Positions 17,782-24,280 of a stretch of DNA of 47,475 bases are shown one piece after another. The stretch's first letter is position 1, and every line of letters begins with the position of its first letter. The stretch is from an uncultured Prevotellaceae bacterium (GTDB taxonomy: Bacteria > Bacteroidota > Bacteroidia > Bacteroidales > Bacteroidaceae), in NCBI GenBank assembly GCA_946185285.1, contig CAMHIS010000013.1, positions 1 to 47,475 on the forward strand, written 5' to 3'. Under the pieces are notes generated by a model. It did not search any database, had not been told where the DNA came from, and saw nothing but the letters and a program-made list of their open reading frames with translations. Made by a program: the position numbers and the translations under genes.

Positions 17782-18678
17782 ATGTCGAAACGAAGAGTAG
17801 TACGCCGCAAAGGCATCAATACCGGAACGTCCGGACGCCGTGGGCCTGTCGCCCACAAGCGTCCGAACGTTCTTGTTCGTATGTTACAGAAGGTTCCGTC
17901 GTGGGGCTGGTGGCTTGGTGGTCTGGCCGTGGTAGCGTGCTACATCTGGTTCTTCTATTATATTTTTGTCGGCCCGTTCGGCTTCCGTTGGCGCGCCCTC
18001 TACGGCGACATGAACTATCCTGACGGTTACGAAATCCACGGCATCGACATTTCTCACCATCAGGGACACATTGACTGGGACGAGTTGAAGGACAAGGGGA
18101 TGATTGACAAGTATCCCGTCCGTTTTGTGATGATTAAAGCTACTGAAGGCTCTACCCAGACAGACGAGAACTTCCTTGAGAATTTTCATCAGGCCCGCGA
18201 ATATGGCTTCACCCGAGGCGCCTATCATTTTTACAGCGTCCATTCGTCAGCTGCCCGTCAGGCGCAGCACTTCATCAGTCAGGTGAAGCTTGAAAACGGT
18301 GACTTGCCGCCTGTGCTCGATGTTGAGCACAAACCCAAGGACCAGACCGACGAAGAATTCAAGGCTTCCGTCCTGCAGTGGCTCGACCTTGTAGAGTGGC
18401 ACTACAAGGTGAAGCCCATTATATATACCTATTATAAGTTCAAGACGAGGTATCTCAATGATTCCGTCTTCGACCAGTACCCCTACTGGATAGCTCATTA
18501 CTATGTTGATTCAGTAGAGTACAAGGGCCGCTGGAAGTTTTGGCAGCATACCGATGTAGGCAAGTTGCCCGGCATTAAGGGACACGTAGACTTTAACATC
18601 TACAACGGCTCCTACTACGACCTTCGCCAGATGACCATCGGTTCGATGGAGACTATCGGCGAAAAAGCTTATCAGTAA
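17782..18678 (+). CDS. Membrane-anchored GH25 lysozyme-like protein
   Basis: The 298-residue protein has a very basic N terminus (residues 1-37), a transmembrane helix at about 43-63 (WWLGGLAVVACYIWFFYYIF), and then a GH25 (Cellosyl/Ch-type muramidase) domain. Recognisable sites are GIDISHHQG with Asp89, KATEGS (Glu122), GAYHFYS and VLDVEH with Asp180/Glu182. GH25 enzymes cleave the beta-1,4 MurNAc-GlcNAc bond, so the predicted site of action is the periplasm, anchored to the inner membrane. The ATG follows the pfp stop with no gap, so it is probably co-transcribed. The first 90 nt contain a strong hairpin (17826-17871) that could limit its expression relative to pfp. Confidence 0.9.
   Translation: MSKRRVVRRKGINTGTSGRRGPVAHKRPNVLVRMLQKVPSWGWWLGGLAVVACYIWFFYYIFVGPFGFRWRALYGDMNYPDGYEIHGIDISHHQGHIDWDELKDKGMIDKYPVRFVMIKATEGSTQTDENFLENFHQAREYGFTRGAYHFYSVHSSAARQAQHFISQVKLENGDLPPVLDVEHKPKDQTDEEFKASVLQWLDLVEWHYKVKPIIYTYYKFKTRYLNDSVFDQYPYWIAHYYVDSVEYKGRWKFWQHTDVGKLPGIKGHVDFNIYNGSYYDLRQMTIGSMETIGEKAYQ
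17826..17871 (+). repeat. Strong hairpin within the 5' coding region of the GH25 gene
   Basis: The arms AACGTCCGGACGC (17826-17838) and GCGTCCGAACGTT (17859-17871) pair with one mismatch. Inside them GTGGGC (17840-17845) pairs with GCCCAC (17851-17856) around a 5-nt loop, giving about 18 base pairs in total. It lies 44-90 nt after the start codon, and encodes residues 15-30 of the protein. A role as attenuator, RNA-processing site or mobile palindrome is inference. Confidence 0.7.
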
Positions 18679-18684
18679 TAGTTC

Positions 18685-19434
18685 TTATTCAACAATCTTC
18701 GGATACTTACGCGTCCAGCCGTCCCAGCGCAGGCGCATCACGCCGAAGAACGCCTCACCGAAGATGCCGCCCGACATCTTCGAGGTCCCCTCGCGGCGGT
18801 TGACGAAGATGACGGGCACCTCCTTGATCTTGAAGCCAATCTTATAAGCCGTAAACTTCATCTCAATCTGGAAGCCGTAGCCCTTGAAGCGAATCTTGTC
18901 GAGTTCGATGGTCTTCAGCACGCGCCGCTTGTAGCACTTGAAGCCTGCTGTCGTGTCGTGTACCTTGAAGCCCGTGACCAAACGGACGTACTTCGAGGCG
19001 AAGTAGGACATCAGTACGCGGCCGATAGGCCAGTTCACCACGTTGACACCGCTGACGTAGCGCGAGCCGATGGCCACATCGTAGCCCTCGTCGGCACAGG
19101 CCGCGTAGAGGCGGGGCAGGTCGTTGGGGTCGTGGCTGAAGTCGGCATCCATCTCGAAGATGTAGTCGTAGTCATGTTCCAGTGCCCACTTGAATCCGGT
19201 GATATAGGCCGTTCCCAAACCCAGTTTTCCGCTGCGCTCGAGTATGAACAGCCGGTCGCCAAACTCGTCGGCCATCAACCGCTTCACGATTTGCGCCGTT
19301 CCGTCGGGCGAGCCGTCGTCAATTACTAAGATGTGGAAACACTTATCCAGTCCGAACACGGCCCGGATGATTTTCTCGATGTTTTCCTTCTCGTTGTAGG
19401 TAGGAATAATGACAATACTGTCGCTTTCGTGCAT
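18685..19434 (-). CDS. Polyprenol-phosphate glycosyltransferase (GT2, DPM1-like)
   Basis: The 249-residue protein starts MHESDSIVIIPTYNEKENI and has the GT2 signatures VIDDGSPDGT (37-46) and the metal-binding DAD of EMDADFSHDP (96-98), followed by GSRYVSG and NRREGTSKMS. This is the pattern of polyprenol monophosphomannose/glucose synthases: it transfers a sugar from a nucleotide sugar to undecaprenyl phosphate on the inner membrane. It lacks C-terminal membrane helices. It may feed sugar donors to the GT117-type membrane transferase encoded at 24281-27145; that link is inference. An upstream in-frame start at 19518 is rejected because the -7 element at 19454-19461 lies between. Confidence 0.9.
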   Translation of the reverse strand: MHESDSIVIIPTYNEKENIEKIIRAVFGLDKCFHILVIDDGSPDGTAQIVKRLMADEFGDRLFILERSGKLGLGTAYITGFKWALEHDYDYIFEMDADFSHDPNDLPRLYAACADEGYDVAIGSRYVSGVNVVNWPIGRVLMSYFASKYVRLVTGFKVHDTTAGFKCYKRRVLKTIELDKIRFKGYGFQIEMKFTAYKIGFKIKEVPVIFVNRREGTSKMSGGIFGEAFFGVMRLRWDGWTRKYPKIVE

Positions 19435-19449
19435 AGTCTTTCGGATTTT

Positions 19450-19496
19450 TCTGCAAAGATAGAAATTATTTGTGAAATAATTCGTATCTTTGCAGA
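19450..19496. promoter_or_regulatory. Palindromic divergent promoter
   Basis: Perfect 12-nt inverted arms TCTGCAAAGATA (19450-19461) and TATCTTTGCAGA (19485-19496) each contain a -7 element (TATCTTTG), one per strand. They drive the glycosyltransferase leftwards (ATG 19434) and the lipoprotein rightwards (ATG 19534). Clear -33 boxes are not seen. Confidence 0.6.
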
Positions 19497-19533
19497 GTTT
19501 TTTTATTCTATATACCAATTATTAACGTTACGC

Positions 19534-20058
19534 ATGTTGAACAGACACCTTATAACATGGCTTATGGCACTTTTAGCCCTGACGGCCTGCGACAAGTTGG
19601 AGGACAGCGACGTCATCAACGAGACGCTGCCCGGCACGTGGGCGTTCAGTTATAAAGCCTCTGAGCAGCTCGACTTCGAGATGTCCTTCCAGTGTGTCAT
19701 CTTCCGTCAGGACGGTACCTGCTCGCTAACCTATACTGACGGTCATGAGGACGGCACCTACCGCGCCAGCAATGCCGCCATCAAGATTGACGCCAACATC
19801 GACGGCGAACTGAAGACCTATCTCTGGCGGGTGGTGGAGATGTCGCCCTATCGCGTGGTGGCTGAATATGCCCACCAGATGCAGGGCGGTCGTGAGATTG
19901 TGCTTACCGTGACACTTGAAAAGCTAACGGATGGAGTCGAGGTGGAAGATAGTCTCGTAAGTCCGGCTTTGGTATGCGGAGAAGTAGCCCAGCATCCCTC
20001 CCGTGAAGTTCTGTATGGGGTTCGACCCCGTGTTGTCCATCGTCTGCAGCGAGTATAG
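19534..20058 (+). CDS. Lipoprotein, lipocalin-like, with antisense-overlapping C-terminal tail
   Basis: The 174-residue protein has a lipoprotein signal with lipobox LTAC (Cys19). Residues about 30-130 (LPGTWAFSYKASEQLDFEMS ... FRQDGTCSLTYTDGHEDGTY) look like the small beta-barrel lipocalin-like lipoproteins of Bacteroidetes. The last ~45 residues run 135 nt into the end of the convergent DUF4249 gene and look like antisense noise (VCGEVAQHPSREVLYGV). The natural stop may have been lost, or the real C terminus is the extended one. Its function is unknown; it is transcribed from the palindromic divergent promoter. Confidence 0.7.
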   Translation: MLNRHLITWLMALLALTACDKLEDSDVINETLPGTWAFSYKASEQLDFEMSFQCVIFRQDGTCSLTYTDGHEDGTYRASNAAIKIDANIDGELKTYLWRVVEMSPYRVVAEYAHQMQGGREIVLTVTLEKLTDGVEVEDSLVSPALVCGEVAQHPSREVLYGVRPRVVHRLQRV

Positions 20059-20727
20059 GTAGTCGTAGGCCAGTTTGTCGATGGAGCGCACCTCCAGGCG
20101 CAGACGGTCGCCTTCGTGTAGTTCGTCGCTGTCATCCTTTTTGATCTCTTTCTCCGTCGTGCATGAGAAGAGCTGCTGCAGTTCGTCGCCCGGATTGCTG
20201 GTGTCACGCATCACCGCCCAGCGGTAGCCGATGCTGTTGCGGTAGAGATGCATGAAGTAGTAGTTGTGCTCCGTCGGGTTGTCCTGCAGGCGCAGGTCGC
20301 CGAAGAGCATCCGCTCGCCCACGATGTCCTGCCACACAAGCGTGAAGCTGTTGATGACCGGCGCGCTGTGCATTGTCGATGTCGACGTGTAGTGCTGCCC
20401 GTCGATCTCGATGTCGGCCTGATATTCCTGGCCCTCGATACCTGCCACTTTCGTCTCGTAGATGCCCCTTCCCTTATATGTCAGCTGGTAGCTCTTGCCG
20501 TCCGGCACCATTGAAACGGTAACGTTGGCATTGCTGATGTAGGTGTCCTCCACCTTGGAGTTTTCAATGGCTCTTGTTGTGGTGAGCCGTGCCTTTGCCA
20601 ACCCAGGCTTCACCTCCACCTCGGCCACGTAATGGGGGTAGACGGTATGGTAGTCCATGTCAATCTCCTTCTCGCATGAGGACAGCAGCACCAACAGACA
20701 ATAAATCGTAAAACGGACATTCCTCAT
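19924..20727 (-). CDS. DUF4249 lipoprotein
   Basis: The protein has 267 residues from the ATG at 20727 (MRNVRFTIYCLLVLLSSC), with lipobox LLSSC at Cys18. YPHYVAEVEVKPGLAKA, VAGIEGQEYQADIEIDG and the C-terminal NFTGGMLGYFSAY match the Bacteroidetes DUF4249 family, outer-membrane lipoproteins commonly encoded next to a TonB-dependent receptor, as here (30 nt downstream of the receptor stop). An alternative ATG five codons upstream lies in the heptanucleotide repeat. The last 135 nt overlap the convergent lipoprotein gene. I infer that the pair takes up an unidentified substrate. Confidence 0.85.
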   Translation of the reverse strand: MRNVRFTIYCLLVLLSSCEKEIDMDYHTVYPHYVAEVEVKPGLAKARLTTTRAIENSKVEDTYISNANVTVSMVPDGKSYQLTYKGRGIYETKVAGIEGQEYQADIEIDGQHYTSTSTMHSAPVINSFTLVWQDIVGERMLFGDLRLQDNPTEHNYYFMHLYRNSIGYRWAVMRDTSNPGDELQQLFSCTTEKEIKKDDSDELHEGDRLRLEVRSIDKLAYDYLYSLQTMDNTGSNPIQNFTGGMLGYFSAYQSRTYETIFHLDSIR

Positions 20728-20730
20728 TCT

Positions 20731-20758
20731 CTCATTTCTCATTTCTCATTTCTCATTT
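20731..20758. repeat. Heptanucleotide tandem repeat (CTCATTT)4 at the TonB receptor / DUF4249 junction
   Basis: Four perfect copies of CTCATTT on the plus strand give AAATGAG on the coding strand, directly after the receptor stop and before the DUF4249 start. Each unit contains an ATG. Seven is not a multiple of three, so changes in copy number would shift the frame of these upstream ATGs; the start at 20727 lies outside the array. Confidence 0.8.
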
Positions 20759-22821
20759 CAGAATTTGATGGTAAACGATACCGAGGGCACGATGCCGAAG
20801 AGACTGTACTGCACGGCCTTCGTGCGTGCCCCGTTGTTGCTGTCCTCAAAGTTGATGAGGAAGGGGTTGTAGCGGTTGTACAGGTTGTAGATGCCGAAGG
20901 TCCACACCCGCGTCAGCCTGCTGCGGCTGATGGCCCTGGTCCACGTCGCGCTGACGTCCAGGCGGTGGTAGTCGGGGGCGCGGTAGCCGTTGCGCTCGGC
21001 GTAGTAGTAGATGTAGTTGTCTATCATTTCGTACTTGCCGCTCGGGGCCGTGAAGGCCTGGCCTGAGTTGAACATCCAGACAGCTCCGAAGGTCCATTCC
21101 CTTGACAGCCGGTAGCTGCCCACCACACCGATGTCGTGTCGGCGGTCGTTGCTGGCCGTGTACCAGTGCCCGCCGTTGATGCCCTCAATCTTGTTCTCGC
21201 TCCACGACAGGGCATAGCTCAGCCAGCCCGTCAGCCGTCCTGTGCTCTTCCGCCCCATCAGTTCGACGCCGTAGCTGCGCCCCTTGCCGGGCAGTACCAG
21301 CCGCTCCATCTCTATCTCGCTGCTGAACGACTTGCCGTCGCGGTAGTCCAGGATGTTCTCGATGTGGCGGTAGTAGCCCTCCACCGAGAAGTCGTAGTCC
21401 TGACTGTCGGTCATGCCGAACAGTCCTAAGCTCACCTGGTCGGCCTTCTGCGGCTTCAGCAGGTTGCTGCTTATCGTGTAGCGGTCGAAGGGCGTCGACG
21501 TGTTCTGTCCGCGCAGGGCGTGCAGGTTCTGCGCCGTGCGGGTGTAGCCGGCCTTCACGCTCAGCAGTCGGGTGGGCTGCCATACGACGCTCAGCCTTGG
21601 GTCGAGCGTCCAGTGGGTGTAGACGATGCGGTTCTTGCGCGTCTTGTAAAACCAGACGATGTCGCCCCGTTCGTCCACCTCGTAGTAATAGGGGCCGCCC
21701 AGCGACGAGAAGGCCGTCAGTCGCAGGCCCGCCTGTACCGAGAGCTGTGGCGACAGCCTGACGGCGGCACCAGCCCAGAGCGTGTTCTCCCAGGCCCGCC
21801 GCTGTTCACGCTTCGAGTCGTTGATCTGCTGCCACTCTGCTGACTTCACGTCAAGGAGCATCGACTGTCCCCCGACCTGCAGTTCTGTGTGGCTGCCTAC
21901 TGGCAGTCTGAAGTTCTGGTAGAGTCCCGTCTGGCGGATGTGCCCCGAGAACGTAAGGTTTATGCCCAACAGGTCGACACCATTGTCGGTGGTGTAGTTC
22001 GACAGGATGAGTGCCGTCTGCGAGTGGGCGTCTCCCTGGAACTGATGGCGCCATGTTAGCGACGTCGCCAGGTTGCGCCAGCGCAGGCTCATCATGTCCT
22101 TCAGCTCCGTCTTGTCGTTGCTTGCCAAGAGCGACCATTGCAGCTGGTCGTGCTCGCCGGCTTGCCAGTCGATTCGGGCGTTTGTGTCATAGAAGTAGAG
22201 AGTATTGTCCTTGTATTCGTCAAACAGTTTCAGAAACATATCTGCATACGACCGGCGCCCGCACAGCAGCACGCTGACCTTGTCCGCCAGCGGCCCTTCA
22301 AAGCCCGCCTTCGCCGACAGTAGCCCGACCGTAGCACCGCCGTGCCACTGTTCACGGTCGCCGCCATGCGACGAGATGTCGAGCACTGCCGACGAGGCTC
22401 CGCCAAACTGAGCAGGCAGCAGTCCCTTATACAGTGTAGCCGACCCTAACGCATCATCGTTGAAGGCCGACAGCAGTCCGGCCAAGTGACCAACGTTGTA
22501 GACGGGAGCCTGGTCGTAGAGTATCATGTTCTGTGCCGACGTGCCGCCGCGCACCTGGAAGCTGCTCGAGGCCTCGTTCTCAGCCTTCACGCCCGGCAGC
22601 AACTGCAGCGAGCGCATGATGTCGCCCTCGCCCAACAGCGAGGGAGCCGCCGTCAGCTCCTTCAGCTGCAGCTGTTCGGCGCCCACCTGCATGTTCTGCA
22701 GGCGCTGGCGGGCCGAGCTGTGGGTCACCACCACCTCGTCCAGCTGCTGTGTGCGCAGGGTGTCACCCGCCGTTCCCGTCAGGGCCATCATCGCTGCTGT
22801 CAGTATGGTTGTCTGAAACAT
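20758..22821 (-). CDS. TonB-dependent outer-membrane receptor
   Basis: From the ATG at 22821 the protein has 687 residues with signal peptide MFQTTILTAAMMALTGTAG. A short TonB-box-like QLDEVVVT is followed by the plug (GDIMRSLQLLPGVK, SSFQVRGGTSAQNMILYDQAPVYN) and a 22-strand-type barrel with a terminal aromatic residue (VSFTIKF). It lacks the N-terminal carboxypeptidase-regulatory domain common in SusC-type receptors. It is paired with a DUF4249 lipoprotein. A longer frame starting at 23004 is rejected: it crosses a 21-nt repeat array and the -7 element. That -7 box (22827-22834) ends only 6 nt before the ATG, so the mRNA may be leaderless. Confidence 0.9.
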   Translation of the reverse strand: MFQTTILTAAMMALTGTAGDTLRTQQLDEVVVTHSSARQRLQNMQVGAEQLQLKELTAAPSLLGEGDIMRSLQLLPGVKAENEASSSFQVRGGTSAQNMILYDQAPVYNVGHLAGLLSAFNDDALGSATLYKGLLPAQFGGASSAVLDISSHGGDREQWHGGATVGLLSAKAGFEGPLADKVSVLLCGRRSYADMFLKLFDEYKDNTLYFYDTNARIDWQAGEHDQLQWSLLASNDKTELKDMMSLRWRNLATSLTWRHQFQGDAHSQTALILSNYTTDNGVDLLGINLTFSGHIRQTGLYQNFRLPVGSHTELQVGGQSMLLDVKSAEWQQINDSKREQRRAWENTLWAGAAVRLSPQLSVQAGLRLTAFSSLGGPYYYEVDERGDIVWFYKTRKNRIVYTHWTLDPRLSVVWQPTRLLSVKAGYTRTAQNLHALRGQNTSTPFDRYTISSNLLKPQKADQVSLGLFGMTDSQDYDFSVEGYYRHIENILDYRDGKSFSSEIEMERLVLPGKGRSYGVELMGRKSTGRLTGWLSYALSWSENKIEGINGGHWYTASNDRRHDIGVVGSYRLSREWTFGAVWMFNSGQAFTAPSGKYEMIDNYIYYYAERNGYRAPDYHRLDVSATWTRAISRSRLTRVWTFGIYNLYNRYNPFLINFEDSNNGARTKAVQYSLFGIVPSVSFTIKF

Positions 22822-22826
22822 GGGTG

Positions 22827-22834
22827 CAAAAGTA
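22827..22834 (-). promoter_or_regulatory. Putative -7 promoter element immediately before the TonB receptor start
   Basis: The minus strand reads TACTTTTG, 5 nt before the ATG at 22821. If used, transcription would begin at about the start codon. Confidence 0.45.
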
Positions 22835-22880
22835 CAAAAATAAAATGAATTCCTTGTCCCTTTAGCTATAAAAACTATCC

Positions 22881-22964
22881 AAGCGGCGCCGCCTTTTCTG
22901 CAAAACCCGCCGCTTTTTTCCCAAAACCCGCCGCCTTTTGCGAAAAACCCGGCGGGTTTCGGAA
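22881..22964. repeat. Four tandem 21-nt GC-box repeats ending in a palindrome
   Basis: Units start at 22881, 22902, 22923 and 22944. The second and third contain AAAACCCGCCGC exactly; the first is GCGGCGCCGCC-like; the last is the near-palindrome AAACCCGGCGGGTTT (22945-22959). The 21-nt period keeps the frame open upstream of the TonB receptor, but the receptor promoter lies downstream of the array. Confidence 0.75.
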
Positions 22965-23115
22965 ATCCCAGACCGTGTGACAAATCTATTCCGCCAACTC
23001 CCAAGGTGTAGGCTCAGGTGCAGGTTCCAGGCTCGAAGCAAGCCGAAGAGCCTCCTTTTCGCCCCACGTCCTTACTCCTCTCTCTATATATAATTGCCAT
23101 TTGCACTTTATATCC

Positions 23116-23187
23116 AACACTCCCGTCACTTCTTACACCTAAAAATAGTTCAACAGGTGTCAGAAGTGTCAGAAGTGTCGGGTGTTT
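23116..23187. repeat. Stem-loop intergenic repeat with 9-nt direct repeat
   Basis: CACTTCTTACACCT (23127-23140) pairs with AGGTGTCAGAAGTG (23155-23168) with one mismatch around a 14-nt loop. The right arm continues with a second CAGAAGTGT copy (23161-23169 and 23170-23178) and a CGGGTGTTT that can pair with the AACACTCCCG on the left. It resembles other short palindromic extragenic repeats in the window; no gene is near enough on either side for a plain terminator role to be obvious. Confidence 0.6.
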
Positions 23188-23300
23188 CCTGTGATTCGCA
23201 ATTATAGGCAAGTTCTGATTAGCTTGTTTCTTCTTTTTAACCGATGTCGCTGTCGGGCCTGGCATAACTTTAGGCATACGAGCCGTAGGGGATTGTGAAA

Positions 23301-23807
23301 CTATTCTTCTTCGGGCTTACCAAAGTCCTTGATGTGGCCTTTGGCAATCATTTCGGCATAATGCTGATGTTGCCTGTGGTAGATAACGTGGAAAAAGAAG
23401 GACTCTGCCACACCGTTAATCTTGATTTCATCGTCGCACACATCGAGCTGTTGCTCCTGTGAAACGTATCTCTTGAACATGGCAGAGAACATTCGACTGC
23501 GGTATTCCTGAACCGACATGTCCTTCCTCAGACTTGGCACAAGATGGATGAAGTCGCAAAAGTAACTCAAAATTACGTTTGGCATGCGTTGCATAAGTTC
23601 GGCTATACACTCTTCAATCTGGTGTAGAACTTTATGACTGGTGATGTTCTGTCCTTTCACGCGAGCCAAGCCAATTTCAACGACCTCGATGCCTTGTGCA
23701 TTTAGCTGATTCAATATGTCATCAGCAATAATGCCGCTACGGTCGGTTGTGAACTGTAGCTTATACTCGTCGCCATGCTCTGAGTACAGAGAATAAACCT
23801 CCGTCAT
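23301..23807 (-). CDS. Hypothetical protein, second gene of a two-gene pair (168 aa)
   Basis: From the ATG at 23807 the protein begins MTEVYSLYSEHGDEYKLQFTTD. It has an N-terminal beta-rich region (YKLQFTTDRSG), a central helical part with VLHQIEECIAELMQRMPNVI, then a conserved-looking LSYFCDFIHLVPSLRKDMSVQEYRSRMFSAMFKRY. The pattern of tyrosine/phenylalanine strand, Cys-Asp and Arg-rich helix recalls Bacteroidetes DUF6169-type proteins, but I am not sure. Its ATG overlaps the stop of the 47-aa gene in TGATG, so the two are translationally coupled. Base composition is visibly more AT-rich than flanking genes, suggesting acquisition. Confidence 0.7.
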   Translation of the reverse strand: MTEVYSLYSEHGDEYKLQFTTDRSGIIADDILNQLNAQGIEVVEIGLARVKGQNITSHKVLHQIEECIAELMQRMPNVILSYFCDFIHLVPSLRKDMSVQEYRSRMFSAMFKRYVSQEQQLDVCDDEIKINGVAESFFFHVIYHRQHQHYAEMIAKGHIKDFGKPEEE

Positions 23808-23950
23808 CAGACGTAAATGGTTTTTGTGGGCTTGGTTTCGTCTGAACACAACTGTTCAATCCACAAATACTTCTGAACACCTATTTTGCGGATGTGCTCC
23901 TCCAGTTTTCGGGAAGGATTCTTGATGGTGATCGTTCTTGAATTACTCAT
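23807..23950 (-). CDS. Small basic protein, first gene of a two-gene pair (47 aa)
   Basis: The protein starts MSNSRTITIKNPSRKLEEHI and continues RKIGVQKYLWIEQLCSDE. It is small and basic and begins with a strand-plus-helix pattern seen in small antitoxin-like proteins; no family can be fixed. An in-frame ATG at 24001 lies upstream of the -7 element at 23971-23978, so the start at 23950 is used. Coupling to the following gene (TGATG) and size suggest a toxin-antitoxin-like pair, which is inference only. Confidence 0.6.
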   Translation of the reverse strand: MSNSRTITIKNPSRKLEEHIRKIGVQKYLWIEQLCSDETKPTKTIYV

Positions 23951-23970
23951 AATGAAAATGCTTTTGCGTG

Positions 23971-23978
23971 CAAAGTTA
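23971..23978 (-). promoter_or_regulatory. Putative -7 promoter element of the 47-aa/168-aa gene pair
   Basis: The minus strand reads TAACTTTG, 20 nt before the ATG at 23950; it supports the shorter start. Confidence 0.55.
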
Positions 23979-24039
23979 GAAGTTTTTTCCTTTTCTTCCA
24001 AATCTTTAGGCCGAATTTTTCATTTTCCATCGATTTTCT

Positions 24040-24073
24040 CCCTCCCTCGGAGGGGGCGGGGGAGGGGGCTCTC
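24040..24073. repeat. End fragment of the GC-rich palindromic repeat family
   Basis: CCCTCCCTC followed by GGAGGGGGC resembles the stem of the larger repeats at 39345 and 41092. It starts 2 nt after the DUF3098 stop codon (24076). Only one end is present. Confidence 0.5.
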
Positions 24074-24075
24074 TT

Positions 24076-24276
24076 CTACTTCTTCCGGACGATGGCGACG
24101 ATGATGAGCAGGTAGCCGGCGAGGCAGAGCATGGGGGAGACGACTATGCGGCGGGGCGAGAAGATTTCGGGGTTGAAGGCCTGCTCCGTGCTGCCCGGCC
24201 CTGACATGAGGATGTAGCCAACGACGATGAGGGTGCAGGCAGCGATGATGATGCGGCGGCTGGTCATGGTGGCCAT
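24076..24276 (-). CDS. DUF3098-like small membrane protein
   Basis: From the ATG at 24276 the protein has 66 residues with two membrane helices (IIIAACTLIVVGYILM and MLCLAGYLLIIVAIV) separated by SGPGSTEQAFNPEIFSPRRI. The FNPEIFSxRRI loop is the mark of the Bacteroidetes DUF3098 family. An alternative ATG at 24300 would overlap the GT117 stop region by 20 nt. It follows the GT117 gene by 4 nt and is probably co-transcribed. Function unknown. Confidence 0.8.
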   Translation of the reverse strand: MATMTSRRIIIAACTLIVVGYILMSGPGSTEQAFNPEIFSPRRIVVSPMLCLAGYLLIIVAIVRKK

Positions 24277-24280
24277 ACAT

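Larger units (their letters stand above)
22835..23300. other. Intergenic repeat-rich region without a supported gene
   Basis: This 466-nt gap contains four 21-nt repeats (22881-22964) and a stem-loop repeat (23116-23187). An 87-codon minus-strand frame at 23014-23277 crosses the stem-loop and has low-complexity composition, so I do not call it. Confidence 0.75.

Noticed and set aside
16558..17856. Long open frame (432 codons) antisense to the PPi-phosphofructokinase gene
   Set aside because: The opposite strand has an unmistakable enzyme with all motifs. The antisense protein is a low-complexity mirror of it and has no promoter or family resemblance.
22822..23004. N-terminal extension of the TonB receptor (repeated KGGGF/KSGGF-like segments)
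   Set aside because: It is a translation of the 21-nt repeats. The -7 promoter box and a proper signal peptide lie downstream, so the extension is not part of the mature gene.
23014..23277. 87-codon minus-strand frame in the gap before the 168-aa gene
   Set aside because: It crosses the stem-loop repeat and its composition is irregular; no family or start signal supports it.
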